Shown in pieces: positions 10,937 through 20,232 of a DNA stretch of 64,000 nt. Location of the stretch: the NCBI GenBank assembly GCA_021582655.1, contig CP091135.1:1544097-1608096 (forward strand), in the 5' to 3' direction. Within the stretch, counting starts at the first letter, position 1; each line of letters opens with the position of its first letter. Position numbers and translations under genes: made by a program. The notes beneath the pieces were generated by a model, which did not search any database, was not told the DNA's origin, and worked only from the letters and a program-made list of their open reading frames with translations. This DNA is from Nitrosomonas sp. Its GTDB lineage: Bacteria; Pseudomonadota; Gammaproteobacteria; Burkholderiales; Nitrosomonadaceae.

Positions 10937-11767
10937 ATGGTGTTTATCGATGTTGTTGATCGTCCGCTAATTATGGGTGTTATCAATGTTACGCCGGATT
11001 CTTTTTCGGATGGCGGAGTATACCGATCTGCACAACAAGCAATAATCCATGGAAAAAAACTGATAGATGAAGGGGCGGATATTCTGGATATTGGCGGGGA
11101 ATCAACTCGTCCTGGGAGTGAGCCAGTCAGCATCGAAGAGGAATTAAAACGCGTAATGCCTGTACTGGAAGCACTAGTGGGTTGCGATGTCCCAATTTCG
11201 GTGGATACCTCCAAGCCGGAAGTGATGAGACGTGCGATTGAGACGGGCGCTTTCATCATCAACGATGTTAATGCGTTGCGCAGTCCTGGTGCGTTAGAGG
11301 CTGTGGCGCCTGCTGAGGACGTGAGTGTATGTCTGATGCATATGCAAGGAACACCGCAAAATATGCAGACCGGTCCAAAGTATCAAGATATTGTTTCTGA
11401 AGTTAAATTGTTCTTGATGCAGCGTATTGAAGCAGCAAAAGCAGCGGGAATATCGCAGCAACGATTGATTATCGATCCGGGGTTCGGTTTTGGTAAAACA
11501 TTGCAACATAACTATACCTTGCTGAATCATTTACAGGAATTCACCGCATTGGGTGTTCCGGTTTTAGCGGGAATGTCGCGTAAATCGATGCTGGGTGCTA
11601 TTACCGGCAATCCGATCGATCAGCGGTTGCACGAGAGCGTTGCGGCGGCCTTGCTTGCTGTGATCAAAGGTGCCAGAATTGTGCGTGTTCATGATGTGAA
11701 GGCAACCAGGGCCGCACTTGCTATTTACCGTGCATCTGTCAATTGCGGCATGGCGGATCCAGCGTAG
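10937..11767 (+). CDS. folP: Dihydropteroate synthase
   Basis: 276 aa TIM-barrel enzyme that joins p-aminobenzoate to the pterin diphosphate in folate synthesis; the target of sulfonamides. Signatures are IMGVINVTPDSFSDGG near residue 15 and DILDIGGESTRPGSEP near residue 50. The pterin-binding stretches IIDPGFGFGKT and GMSRKSMLGA follow. glmM comes 21 bases later, as in E. coli. Confidence 0.97.
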   Translation: MVFIDVVDRPLIMGVINVTPDSFSDGGVYRSAQQAIIHGKKLIDEGADILDIGGESTRPGSEPVSIEEELKRVMPVLEALVGCDVPISVDTSKPEVMRRAIETGAFIINDVNALRSPGALEAVAPAEDVSVCLMHMQGTPQNMQTGPKYQDIVSEVKLFLMQRIEAAKAAGISQQRLIIDPGFGFGKTLQHNYTLLNHLQEFTALGVPVLAGMSRKSMLGAITGNPIDQRLHESVAAALLAVIKGARIVRVHDVKATRAALAIYRASVNCGMADPA

Positions 11768-11788
11768 TTAAATTAATTCAATCTGAGT

Positions 11789-13159
11789 GTGGTATCCAAA
11801 TTGACTAAAAAATATTTTGGCACCGACGGTATTCGCGGTCGCGTAGGTAAAGATCCGATTACACCGCAATTCATTATGCATTTGGGGTATGCTGCCGGGA
11901 AAGTATTAGCGGCCGCCGATTGGCATTTGATGGAAGGAAAACGGCCAACCGTACTGATCGGTAAAGATACTAGGGTGTCGGGCTATATGCTGGAATCGGC
12001 TTTGGAAGCAGGATTAAGCGCTGCCGGAGTTGATGTGATTTTATCCGGACCGATGCCAACCCCGGCAATTGCCTATTTGATACGAGCGCTGCGATTGCAG
12101 GCCGGGATTGTTATTTCCGCCTCCCATAATTTGTTCGAGGATAACGGAGTGAAGTTTTTCTCTGCAACCGGCAGCAAGCTTCCCGACGAGCTGGAGCGTC
12201 AGATCGAGGCCGGGTTGGCCGAATCCATCAAAACAAAGCCTTCAGCGCAGTTAGGAAAAGCTCACCGGATTGACGATGCGGCCGGCCGGTATATCGAATT
12301 TTGCAAGAGTACATTTCCCTATCATCTTGACTTACGGGGACTGCGAATCGTAGTCGATTGCGCTAATGGCGCCGCTTATCATATCGCCGGTCATGTCATG
12401 CATGAATTGGGGGCTGATGTCATCGAGATCGGGGTGCAACCGAATGGCTTGAATATCAATCTGGAATGCGGTTCAACTCATATCGCTACCCTGCAGAAAG
12501 CGGTTAAGCAGCATCGTGCGGATCTAGGGATAGCGTTGGATGGCGACGGCGATCGTGTCATGCTGGTTGATAAGAATGGCAAGCTTTATGATGGCGATCA
12601 ATTGCTCTACATCATTGCCAAGCATCGTCAGCAAAAGGGTACGCTGACCGGTGGCGTCGTCGGTACGTTAATGACTAATCTGGCCATTGAGCATGCGTTC
12701 AGTAAATTGAAAATACCATTTCAGCGCGCGAATGTGGGTGATCGTTACGTGATGGAATTATTGCAGAAAAATGGATGGTTTTTGGGAGGAGAAGGCTCCG
12801 GGCATATCATCTGCTACGATAAGCACACCACTGGAGACGGCATCATATCCGCGCTTCAAGTGTTGTACGCACTGAGGGATAGCGATAAGACGCTGGCTGA
12901 ATGGATGCACAGCCTTGCGCTCTATCCGCAGCGATTAATCAATGTCAAGATACCGGCGTCTTTTAATTTTAGTGCCGATGCGACCGTAAAAGCGGCGCTA
13001 AAAGAAGCCGAGGATGATCTGAATGGCAAGGGGCGTGTATTGATCAGAGCATCTGGAACAGAGCCATTGATACGGGTAATGGTAGAAGGGGAATCCAAGC
13101 AGAAAGTTAACGACTGGGCTGAATATATCGCCAAAGCGGTGACGACAGCCAGCCAGTGA
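11789..13159 (+). CDS. glmM: Phosphoglucosamine mutase
   Basis: 456 aa. It converts glucosamine-6-phosphate to glucosamine-1-phosphate for peptidoglycan and lipopolysaccharide. The active-site phosphoserine loop is [13 protein letters not shown], the Mg-binding loop is LDGDGDRVM, the sugar loop is GGEGSGHII, and the phosphate-binding loop near the C-terminus is [16 protein letters not shown] 11789 is used as start; TTG 11801 would give a protein beginning [13 protein letters not shown], closer to the usual family start, and neither has a strong ribosome binding site. Confidence 0.96.
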   Translation: MVSKLTKKYFGTDGIRGRVGKDPITPQFIMHLGYAAGKVLAAADWHLMEGKRPTVLIGKDTRVSGYMLESALEAGLSAAGVDVILSGPMPTPAIAYLIRALRLQAGIVISASHNLFEDNGVKFFSATGSKLPDELERQIEAGLAESIKTKPSAQLGKAHRIDDAAGRYIEFCKSTFPYHLDLRGLRIVVDCANGAAYHIAGHVMHELGADVIEIGVQPNGLNINLECGSTHIATLQKAVKQHRADLGIALDGDGDRVMLVDKNGKLYDGDQLLYIIAKHRQQKGTLTGGVVGTLMTNLAIEHAFSKLKIPFQRANVGDRYVMELLQKNGWFLGGEGSGHIICYDKHTTGDGIISALQVLYALRDSDKTLAEWMHSLALYPQRLINVKIPASFNFSADATVKAALKEAEDDLNGKGRVLIRASGTEPLIRVMVEGESKQKVNDWAEYIAKAVTTASQ

Positions 13160-13194
13160 TGAGCCTGCTTGCCACTGGTCGCAGATCGTGAGGA

Positions 13195-13212
13195 CTGTCA
13201 TCATTTTGTAAT
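13195..13212 (+). promoter_or_regulatory. Pho-box-like site upstream of pstS
   Basis: CTGTCAT-CATT-TTGTAAT: two 7-base half sites separated by 4 bases, one base off the PhoB consensus CTGTMAT in the second half site. It lies 66 bases before the pstS start, where a PhoB activator site would be expected. By inference pstS is induced on phosphate starvation. Confidence 0.6.
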
Positions 13213-13278
13213 AATTTCAGCCTAGCATACGCATCGCTTGATTCGATTATTCACTATTACCAGATTTGGAGCATATTC

Positions 13279-14280
13279 ATGTTGAATTCATTTCATTTGA
13301 AAACATTGACCACGGTCATCATTGCCGGAGCGGCCGTTTTTTCCGGAGTCATTCAAGCCAGCCCCATTGTAAAAATCGATGGTTCCAGTACGGTATTTCC
13401 GATTACTGAAGCTGTGGCGGAGGATTTTCAAATCAGCAAGCGCGGCGCCGTGCGTGTGACTGTCGGTATTTCCGGTACTGGCGGCGGTTTTAGAAAATTC
13501 TGCCGGGATGAGATCGATATCGTCAATGCTTCCCGTCCCATTACACCATCCGAAATGGAAGCCTGTAAGCAGCAAGGTGTGCAATATATTGAAATGCCCA
13601 TCGCATACGATGCATTAACTGTGGTTATCAACCCTAAGAATAATTGGAGTAAAACCATCACCATTGCACAGCTGAAAAAAATATGGGAGCCCGAAGCGCA
13701 AGGTAAGATTATGAATTGGAATCAAATTGATTCCACGTGGCCGGATAAAAGAATTAAATTATACGGTCCAGGAGCGGATTCCGGGACCTTCGAGTACTTC
13801 ACTGAAGCCGTTGTCGGCAAGGCCAAGTCAAGCCGCGGCGATTTTACCGCTTCCGAGGATGACAATATCCTAGTGCAAGGTGTCGCAAGTGATCATTATG
13901 CGCTTGGTTTTTTCGGTTTTGCTTATTACATTGAAAATGTCAAGAAGATTGCTGCGGCCGCGGTCGATAGCGGTGACGGCGGCGTGCTTCCATCTGTCGC
14001 TACAGTGGAAAATAATAGCTATAAGCCGCTATCGCGTCCGATATTTATCTATGTGAACGCCAAATCAGCAAATAAAGACGAGATCGTCGATTTTGTTAAT
14101 TTCTATATGAAAAATGCGACGGAACTGGTAACCGAGGTTAAATACTTCCCGTTGTCTAAAACCATCTATGATTTGAATCTTGATCACCTGAACAAGAAAA
14201 AAACGGGGACTTTTTTTGAGCATGGTACCGGCGTCAACGTTAAGCTGGAAGAATTGCTGAAACAGGAACCGCGGTTGTAA
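13279..14280 (+). CDS. pstS: Phosphate ABC transporter substrate-binding protein PstS
   Basis: 333 aa periplasmic phosphate-binding protein. A signal peptide of about 27 residues ends near VIQAS. The mature start is IVKIDGSSTVFPIT, and phosphate-contacting segments GISGTGGGFRKFCRDEIDI and GADSGTFEYF are present. The length is normal. No pstC, pstA or pstB lies next to it; the neighbours are glmM and cysG, so the membrane and ATPase parts must be encoded elsewhere. A Pho-box-like site upstream supports phosphate control. Confidence 0.93.
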   Translation: MLNSFHLKTLTTVIIAGAAVFSGVIQASPIVKIDGSSTVFPITEAVAEDFQISKRGAVRVTVGISGTGGGFRKFCRDEIDIVNASRPITPSEMEACKQQGVQYIEMPIAYDALTVVINPKNNWSKTITIAQLKKIWEPEAQGKIMNWNQIDSTWPDKRIKLYGPGADSGTFEYFTEAVVGKAKSSRGDFTASEDDNILVQGVASDHYALGFFGFAYYIENVKKIAAAAVDSGDGGVLPSVATVENNSYKPLSRPIFIYVNAKSANKDEIVDFVNFYMKNATELVTEVKYFPLSKTIYDLNLDHLNKKKTGTFFEHGTGVNVKLEELLKQEPRL

Positions 14281-14298
14281 TTTTCAGGCTGCTTACTG

Positions 14299-14322
14299 GA
14301 AATGCCGGTGAAACGGCATTTC
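14299..14322 (+). terminator. Hairpin after pstS
   Basis: Perfect 9-bp stem GAAATGCCG / CGGCATTTC with a 6-base loop, 18 bases after the pstS stop. There is no run of T after it, so it may stabilise the 3' end rather than terminate. Confidence 0.5.
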
Positions 14323-14353
14323 ATCATTTGCCGTAGTGACGGGCAATAAGCTA

Positions 14354-14498
14354 AGGAAATACCGATTAATTCGGTGAATGAAATAAGGTGTGTGGTAGGG
14401 GTGCAGTAATCTATACATATCAATAAGATAGGCGAGAGGGCGAATTGCCTTTGCAACGAGGCGACTCACTGGTGCAGCCAATTAATCAGCGTTTCCCC
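14354..14498 (+). repeat. Dispersed MITE-like repeat, copy B
   Basis: About 145 bp. The left end is AGGAAATACCGATTAATT and the right end is AATTAATCAGCGTTTCCCC, the inverse of the left end. It shares the interior blocks AGATAGGCGAGAGGG and GCAACGAGGCGACTCAC with other copies. It stops 5 bases before the cysG start codon. Confidence 0.8.
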
Positions 14499-14503
14499 AA
14501 GTA

Positions 14504-15943
14504 ATGGATTATCTGCCGATTTTTCTCAATGTACGTAATAAAACCTGTCTGATCGTAGGCGGTGGCGAAGTTGCGGCACGTAAAGCTGCGCTACTGCTGC
14601 AGGCCGGCGCGCAGGTGTGCGTCGTATCCCCCGAATTGAATCAGCAATTACAGGATTATCGGACGCAGGGAAGAATCCGGCATCATGCGGTCTGTTTTCA
14701 ATCAAAGTACATGGAAGATGTGCATCTGGTTATTGCGGCAACCGATGATCATGCGGCGAATCAGTGTATTTCGGCGGCGGCGCAACACCGGCATATTCCG
14801 GTCAATGTGGTCGATAATCCGGATTTGTGCAGCTTTATCATGCCTTCCATCATTAACCGTTCACCGCTGCTTATCGCTATCTCCAGCAGCGGACAGTCTC
14901 CGGTATTGGCAAGATTGTTACGAGCGCAACTGGAAGTGCTGATTCCCGCGGCTTACGCACGGGTTGCCGCATTGGCGGGGAAATTCCGCCAGCAAGTGAA
15001 GCAATCCTTCTCATTTCCTGAAAAACGTCGCATCTTTTGGGAGAAGATGCTCCAAGGCCGGTTTGTAGAATTGGTATTATCAGGGAAAGATCAGGCGGCA
15101 CAGGATTATTTGCTCGAATCGCTGCGACAGGAAAAGGACCAGCCGCCGCAAGGGGAAGTTTATTTGGTCGGTGCCGGACCGGGTAATCCCGATTTGTTGA
15201 CGTTTCGCGCCATGCGCTTGATGCAGCAAGCCGATGTCGTGGTCTATGATCGATTGGTGTCAGGTGCGGTGCTGGACATGGTGCGGCGTGACGCTACGCG
15301 TATCTACGCCGGCAAGGAACGTAACCGGCATACTTTGGCACAGGAATCCATCAATCAATTGCTGGTCCGACTGGCTTCGGAGGGGAAGCGCGTTTTGCGC
15401 CTCAAAGGCGGTGATCCGTTTATTTTCGGTAGAGGCGGTGAGGAGATTGAAACTTTGGCCGCGCATCGTATTCCTTTTCAGGTAGTACCCGGTATCACCG
15501 CTGCTGCAGGCGTCGCCGCGTATGCCGGAATTCCGCTGACGCATCGGGATTATGCGCAGTCGTGTCTATTTGTCACCGGTCATCTCAAGGACAACACCAT
15601 TGATCTGGATTGGACCCAGCTGGCCCGTCCGCACCAGACTATCGTCATCTACATGGGGTTACTGGGGTTGCCGTTGTTGTGCCGGCAATTGATCGCGCAC
15701 GGTTTGCCGGATAACACGCCTGCCGCCATTGTTCAGCAAGGAACTACACAGCAACAGAAAATTGTCACCGGAACATTACAGACGTTGCCCGATCTCGCGG
15801 GAGCGGCCCGCTTAATCCCGCCGACTTTGATTATCGTCGGAGAAGTTGTCAAGCTACATCAACATCTTGCCTGGTTTGAACCGAAAGCGGAATCGGCACG
15901 GGTGGATATAGTACCGCTGCATCAAGATATTATCCAGGATTGA
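14504..15943 (+). CDS. cysG: Siroheme synthase CysG (fused multifunctional form)
   Basis: 479 aa. It makes siroheme, the cofactor of sulfite and nitrite reductases, from uroporphyrinogen III. The N-terminal part (about 1-150) is the dehydrogenase/ferrochelatase with NAD site LIVGGGEVAARKAALLL. The C-terminal part (from about 215) is the SAM-dependent uroporphyrinogen methyltransferase with VYLVGAGPGNPDLLT, RLKGGDPFIFGRGGEE and GITAAAGVAAYAGIPLTHRD. ATG 14504 is the only good start. The 5' leader is almost entirely a dispersed repeat, and no clear ribosome binding site is seen. It converges on nadC. Confidence 0.96.
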   Translation: MDYLPIFLNVRNKTCLIVGGGEVAARKAALLLQAGAQVCVVSPELNQQLQDYRTQGRIRHHAVCFQSKYMEDVHLVIAATDDHAANQCISAAAQHRHIPVNVVDNPDLCSFIMPSIINRSPLLIAISSSGQSPVLARLLRAQLEVLIPAAYARVAALAGKFRQQVKQSFSFPEKRRIFWEKMLQGRFVELVLSGKDQAAQDYLLESLRQEKDQPPQGEVYLVGAGPGNPDLLTFRAMRLMQQADVVVYDRLVSGAVLDMVRRDATRIYAGKERNRHTLAQESINQLLVRLASEGKRVLRLKGGDPFIFGRGGEEIETLAAHRIPFQVVPGITAAAGVAAYAGIPLTHRDYAQSCLFVTGHLKDNTIDLDWTQLARPHQTIVIYMGLLGLPLLCRQLIAHGLPDNTPAAIVQQGTTQQQKIVTGTLQTLPDLAGAARLIPPTLIIVGEVVKLHQHLAWFEPKAESARVDIVPLHQDIIQD

Positions 15944-15968
15944 GGTGCACAGACTCGCTGTGCACCTC
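15942..15968. terminator. Hairpin between convergent cysG and nadC
   Basis: Perfect 11-bp stem GAGGTGCACAG / CTGTGCACCTC with loop ACTCG. The left arm overlaps the cysG stop codon. It could serve both converging genes, although neither side has a long T run. Confidence 0.6.
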
Positions 15969-16008
15969 AAAATCACGAAAACCCACACGGATCTTCCCGC
16001 TTGGCTTG

Positions 16009-16887
16009 TTATGATTGCTCAAGGTTGATAGATTCGTCGTGCTCCATAAAGCGCATTGAGAGATCGACGGCTTGGATGTTTTTGGTCAGACTGCCGATCG
16101 AAATGCGATCGACTCCTGTTGCGGCTACTTGGCGTACGTTATCCAGAGTGATATTGCCGGATGCTTCGAGAATGACGCGTTTACCCGGCTGGTCGCCGGA
16201 GAACATTACGGCATCGGTCAGTTGATCGTACGTGAAATTGTCGAGTAATACCATTTCTGCACCTGCAATCAAAGCTTCACGCAACTCCTGTAATGATTCC
16301 ACTTCGATTTGAATGAAAACACCCGGCGGAACAACATCGCGCGCCTTGTCGAGCGCACGAGCGATGCCGCCCGCAGCGATGATGTGATTTTCCTTAATCA
16401 GAATCCCGTCGTATAAACCAAGGCGATGATTGGTGCCGCCGCCGCATGCTACGGCGTATTTTTGCGCCAACCGTAGACCCGGTAGGGTTTTACGGGTATC
16501 GACGATGATTGCACGGGTATCTGCGATGGCATCGACAAAGAGACGGGTTTGTGTCGCCACCGACGACAATAATTGTAGAAAATTCAATGCGGAACGTTCG
16601 GCAGTCAGCAATGCGCGTGCATTGCCGTGAATTTCACACAGTATTTGCCCGGGTTGCACACGATCGCCATCGCCGATGAACCAGGTGATGGCGGTTTGCG
16701 GCGCTAACGCGAGAAAACATTGCTCGAACCACCGGATTCCGCAGATGACGGCGCTCTCCCGGCTGACGACCGTCGCATTTAACGCTTTATCATCAGAAAT
16801 GAGCCATGCCGTCAAATCACCGGTACCGATATCTTCTTTCAATGCACGCTGTACGGTGTCGTATATGTGATCGGATAATTGATTCAA
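16009..16887 (-). CDS. nadC: Quinolinate phosphoribosyltransferase (nicotinate-nucleotide pyrophosphorylase)
   Basis: 292 aa. It converts quinolinate and PRPP to nicotinate mononucleotide in NAD synthesis. Signatures are KEDIGTGDLTAWLI near the N-terminus, LNFLQLLSSVATQT, DTRKTLPGLRLAQKYAV, GGTNHRLGLYDGILIKENH and LEASGNITLDNV. TTG 16887 is preferred as start because AAAGG lies about 7 bases before it and the product then begins MNQLSDHIYDTV. A longer frame from TTG 16902 is possible. The gene diverges from the sulfur locus. Confidence 0.95.
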   Translation of the reverse strand: MNQLSDHIYDTVQRALKEDIGTGDLTAWLISDDKALNATVVSRESAVICGIRWFEQCFLALAPQTAITWFIGDGDRVQPGQILCEIHGNARALLTAERSALNFLQLLSSVATQTRLFVDAIADTRAIIVDTRKTLPGLRLAQKYAVACGGGTNHRLGLYDGILIKENHIIAAGGIARALDKARDVVPPGVFIQIEVESLQELREALIAGAEMVLLDNFTYDQLTDAVMFSGDQPGKRVILEASGNITLDNVRQVAATGVDRISIGSLTKNIQAVDLSMRFMEHDESINLEQS

Positions 16888-17004
16888 TTTTATGCCTTTC
16901 AATAGATTACTAAACGAGTGATATCGCTCGACTGCTTGAGCCGATGCACTCTTTTCCGAATTATCACACTTGCTATATATAAAAAAACGATAAGCAAATG
17001 AAAT

Positions 17005-17025
17005 CTTATTGGTTCTAATAATAAG
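17005..17025. promoter_or_regulatory. Palindrome-like site just before the sulfur locus
   Basis: CTTATT and AATAAG form a perfect 6-bp inverted repeat 9 bases apart, right before the first gene of the sulfur locus. It could be an operator or part of the leader. No link to CysB is shown by the sequence alone. Confidence 0.25.
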
Positions 17026-17040
17026 GGGGGGAGAGTACAG

Positions 17041-17259
17041 TTGCGGCTCTTGTTTTTAGGATTATTTCAAGAAATGACACAGCTCTCAACAACACACGAA
17101 AACAGTCAGCTTAGCACGCATATCATCGAAAAAATTTTGGATGCGGTAGGCAGTATCGAATATGGATCAGTTGAAGTAGTGATCCATGACGGTAAGGTCG
17201 TACAAATAGAGTGTCGCAAGAAAATTCGAGTCAATCGAGGCGAGGTTGCCAGAAGGTAA
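17041..17259 (+). CDS. oscA: OscA/YezD-like small protein (DUF2292)
   Basis: 72 aa from TTG 17041, or 61 aa from the in-frame ATG 17074. The purine-rich AAGGGGGGGAGAG 7-18 bases before the TTG favours the longer form, while family length favours the ATG; both are open. The core ILDAVGSIEYGSVEVVIHDGKVVQIECRKKIR is split here by description only: IEYGSVEVVIHDGKV and QIECRKKIR are the recognisable halves. DUF2292 proteins include OscA, a sulfur-starvation protein found next to sbp in Pseudomonas. Position at the head of a sulfate-uptake cluster agrees with that. The molecular role is unknown. Confidence 0.85.
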   Translation: MRLLFLGLFQEMTQLSTTHENSQLSTHIIEKILDAVGSIEYGSVEVVIHDGKVVQIECRKKIRVNRGEVARR

Positions 17260-17413
17260 AAACATAATCACTGTAATGATGGGTGGGTTTCATTGAGTAA
17301 ACCTGACTACATGCGGTAATCAAAGCGCCGGCCATACCGATGGAGGTGTGAATCTAAAAAAGTAAAAACAGTGACTCAACCGGATTGCTGGAGAGATCGC
17401 TGAGGAGAATACA

Positions 17414-19123
17414 GTGAAGTTAATTTGGATCTTATTACAGATTGCATTCTTAAGTACGCTGACGATTCATCCGGCAGAGGCAACTCCGGATAAAAAATCG
17501 TCGATTGATTTCCAGGCCGCGCAACAGAATTTTATTCAACTGGCGCAGCAGATTGCTGTAGATATGGGTAGGCCATTAGGCGGTAAGTCATCAGAGCCGG
17601 GGCGGTCAACCGAAAAAGCATCTGAGATTGAAAAAACATTGCCGTCGATTGAGCCGCAAGTAAAAGCACCGCCCGCTACGCCGGCTGCGGCGCAATCGTC
17701 CAGTTATCACCGGCGCTCCAATAGCTACGCGACGAATCCGGATTCCGATCCGCCTCGCTATGTCCGCCAATTAAGTGATATCGGTGTTCCGGCATTTAAG
17801 GACGTCAATTGGTTGGATATCGGTTTGGAGCATCGGACCCGTTATGAGTGGCGCAATAATGATATTCGCCGCGTTGAAGGGGGGGAGGATAATCCGATTT
17901 TCCTGCGTAACCGGGCCTGGATCGGGATAAAGAATATTTTGGATCCATTCCGGTTTGCCGTCGAGTTTCAGGATTCCCGCGTGGTGAACAACAAACATGC
18001 GATTACCGATCAGGAAAGAAACGAATATGATTTGCTCAATGCGTATGGTGAGCTCTATTTCAAAAAAGCGCTGGGCGCCGATGACCGCGGTAACGATCGT
18101 CCAATCCGCTTTCGTGTCGGTCGGATGGCGTATGAAACCACCGATCGGCGTTTTATCGCACGTAATGAATGGCGCAACACCACCAATACGTTTGAAGGTT
18201 TTCGTCTGAATTTGGGACGCGAAGCCAATGATTGGGAATTGGATTTATTCGGCATGCAACCGGTAAGACGTTTGCAGACCAAATTTGATGAAGCCAATGA
18301 TCATTTGTGGTTCTTCGGTGGGATCGGCACATGGCGCAAATGGTCTGACATCGCCACCATTCAAGCGTATTACCACGGACAGAAGCAAACCGCAGACCCT
18401 AATGGTTTTACGGCGACCAATCGGTTGGATCGGCAAATTCATATGCCGGGGTTTCGGGTTTACGGGAAGGCCGGCGATATTTTCGACTTTGATGTCAGCT
18501 ATAACCATCAACTGGGATATACCGGCCCTAATCGTGTGGATGCGCACGGTTATACGATCGAAGTCGGAAAAACCTTTGAGCATGCCTGGAAACCCCGTAT
18601 CGGCCTTTTCTACGGATATGCCAGCGGCGATAAGGACCCTAATGACAATGTCGACAACCGCTTTGACCGTTTCTTTGGATTTGCGCGGCCTTGGTCAGCC
18701 GATCACTATGTGATTTATGAAAACTTGAAAGCGCCTAAAGTCAGGTTTGAGTTTCAACCGACCCAGCAACTGGGATTTGAATTGGGTTACGGTGCGTATT
18801 GGCTGGCCAGTAAAACCGATCGCATGTTCGATATTCTTGACGGCAACATCAGTAATACGGTCAGAGATCCAGGATTCAATCGAGACCGTACCGGACAAAG
18901 CGGCGATTTCGGCGGCCATGCGTTTGAAGGGCGGATACGTTATCAACCGATCCCGCGTGTCAATACTATCTTAGGGTACACCCATTTTACCTCGGGTGAG
19001 TTCGTAAAAAACCGTATCGCGGCAAGTCCGCATTGCGATGGCGGTCATGCGCATCCTTGTGTCGATCAACGCTCAGGAAATACCGATTTCCTGTACTTTG
19101 AAGTGCTAATCAGCTTCTTTTAA
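17414..19123 (+). CDS. Outer-membrane beta-barrel porin, alginate-export-like family
   Basis: 569 aa. A signal peptide (about 1-23, ending HPAEA) is followed by a low-complexity, Pro/Ser-rich linker to about residue 115. A beta-barrel domain then begins with WLDIGLEHRTRYEWRNND, and the protein ends in Phe (VLISFF), the usual C-terminal residue of outer-membrane barrels. Barrel motifs such as FRFAVEFQDSR and FRVGRMAYE resemble the alginate-export (AlgE-like) domain family. It lies between the OscA-like gene and sbp, 33 bases before the latter, so by inference it lets sulfate or another sulfur anion through the outer membrane. The substrate is not proved by sequence. Confidence 0.8.
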   Translation: MKLIWILLQIAFLSTLTIHPAEATPDKKSSIDFQAAQQNFIQLAQQIAVDMGRPLGGKSSEPGRSTEKASEIEKTLPSIEPQVKAPPATPAAAQSSSYHRRSNSYATNPDSDPPRYVRQLSDIGVPAFKDVNWLDIGLEHRTRYEWRNNDIRRVEGGEDNPIFLRNRAWIGIKNILDPFRFAVEFQDSRVVNNKHAITDQERNEYDLLNAYGELYFKKALGADDRGNDRPIRFRVGRMAYETTDRRFIARNEWRNTTNTFEGFRLNLGREANDWELDLFGMQPVRRLQTKFDEANDHLWFFGGIGTWRKWSDIATIQAYYHGQKQTADPNGFTATNRLDRQIHMPGFRVYGKAGDIFDFDVSYNHQLGYTGPNRVDAHGYTIEVGKTFEHAWKPRIGLFYGYASGDKDPNDNVDNRFDRFFGFARPWSADHYVIYENLKAPKVRFEFQPTQQLGFELGYGAYWLASKTDRMFDILDGNISNTVRDPGFNRDRTGQSGDFGGHAFEGRIRYQPIPRVNTILGYTHFTSGEFVKNRIAASPHCDGGHAHPCVDQRSGNTDFLYFEVLISFF

Positions 19124-19156
19124 CTTGTCTTTTATTTCTTTTTCGGAGAAAACATC

Positions 19157-20155
19157 ATGAACATTAAAACCTGGCTTACCACAAGTGTTTTGGCAACAAG
19201 TCTGATCATCAGCAGTCATGTGTCGGCGGAGAAAACGCTGCTCAACGTTTCCTATGACCCGACTCGTGAACTTTATCAGGAGTTCAACGCGGCATTTGCC
19301 AAATACTGGCGAGACAAAAACAGCGAGGCCGTTAAAATTCAGCAATCGCATGGCGGCTCCGGTAAACAAGCCCGCTCGGTGATCGATGGTTTGGAAGCGG
19401 ACGTCGTAACACTTGCCTTGGCCAATGATATCAACGCGATTGCCGAAAGGGCCAAGCTGCTGCCGGAAGATTGGCAGCAACGCCTGGCACAGAACAGTAC
19501 CCCGTACACTTCGACCATCATCTTTCTGGTGCGCAAAGGCAACCCCAAAGGTATTAAGGATTGGGACGACCTGGCACGATCCGGTGTCGCCGTCATTACA
19601 CCCAACCCGAAAACATCCGGTGGTGCGCAATGGAACTATCTGGCCGCATGGGAATATGGTAAGCGTCGTTACGGCGAGGATAAAGCAAAAGATTTTATCA
19701 GCAATATCTATAAAAACGTACCGGTGTTGGATTCCGGTGCACGCGGTTCAACCACTACATTTGTCGAGCGCGGTGTGGGGGATGTGCTGATCACCTGGGA
19801 AAATGAAGCATTCCTGGCGCTCAAGGAATATGGTGCGGACAAGCTGGAAGTCGTTATTCCTTCTTTGAGTATTCTGGCCGAACCGCCGGTTGCGGTCGTC
19901 GATAAGGTCGTTGACAAACGAGGAACCCGCCAACTGGCAGAAGCTTATTTGCAATACCTTTATTCCGAGGAAGGGCAGGAAATTGTCGCCAAGCATTTTT
20001 ACCGACCTACCAATGCAGCAGTAGCCGCGAAGTATGTCGCACAATTCCCTAAAATCGAATTGTTCAGCATCGGTGATGCTTTTGGCGGGTGGAAGAATGC
20101 GCATAAGGCCCATTTCGCCGATGGTGCGAACTTCGATCAAATATATTTGAAGTAG
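19157..20155 (+). CDS. sbp: Periplasmic sulfate-binding protein
   Basis: 332 aa. The signal peptide ends near SSHVSA at residue 24. The mature protein has the family features [34 protein letters not shown] (the Ser/Gly sulfate-binding loop), [12 protein letters not shown], and [16 protein letters not shown]. It captures sulfate for the CysTWA importer encoded 3.5 kb downstream. The normal order sbp-cysTWA is interrupted here by an EAL gene, an encapsulin and a cysteine desulfurase. A terminator-like hairpin follows directly. Confidence 0.97.
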   Translation: MNIKTWLTTSVLATSLIISSHVSAEKTLLNVSYDPTRELYQEFNAAFAKYWRDKNSEAVKIQQSHGGSGKQARSVIDGLEADVVTLALANDINAIAERAKLLPEDWQQRLAQNSTPYTSTIIFLVRKGNPKGIKDWDDLARSGVAVITPNPKTSGGAQWNYLAAWEYGKRRYGEDKAKDFISNIYKNVPVLDSGARGSTTTFVERGVGDVLITWENEAFLALKEYGADKLEVVIPSLSILAEPPVAVVDKVVDKRGTRQLAEAYLQYLYSEEGQEIVAKHFYRPTNAAVAAKYVAQFPKIELFSIGDAFGGWKNAHKAHFADGANFDQIYLK

Positions 20156-20164
20156 TAATACGAT

Positions 20165-20192
20165 GGCGCGCTGCGGCGCGCCTCAATTTTTA
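20165..20192 (+). terminator. Terminator-like hairpin between sbp and the EAL gene
   Basis: Perfect 7-bp GC stem GGCGCGC / GCGCGCC with loop TGCG, followed by TCAATTTTTA. It starts 9 bases after the sbp stop. It could reduce read-through, so that porin and sbp are made in excess over downstream genes. Confidence 0.65.
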
Positions 20193-20232
20193 TGCTAATT
20201 GTTGCAACATCAATTTGTCCGGAGATTGTTCC

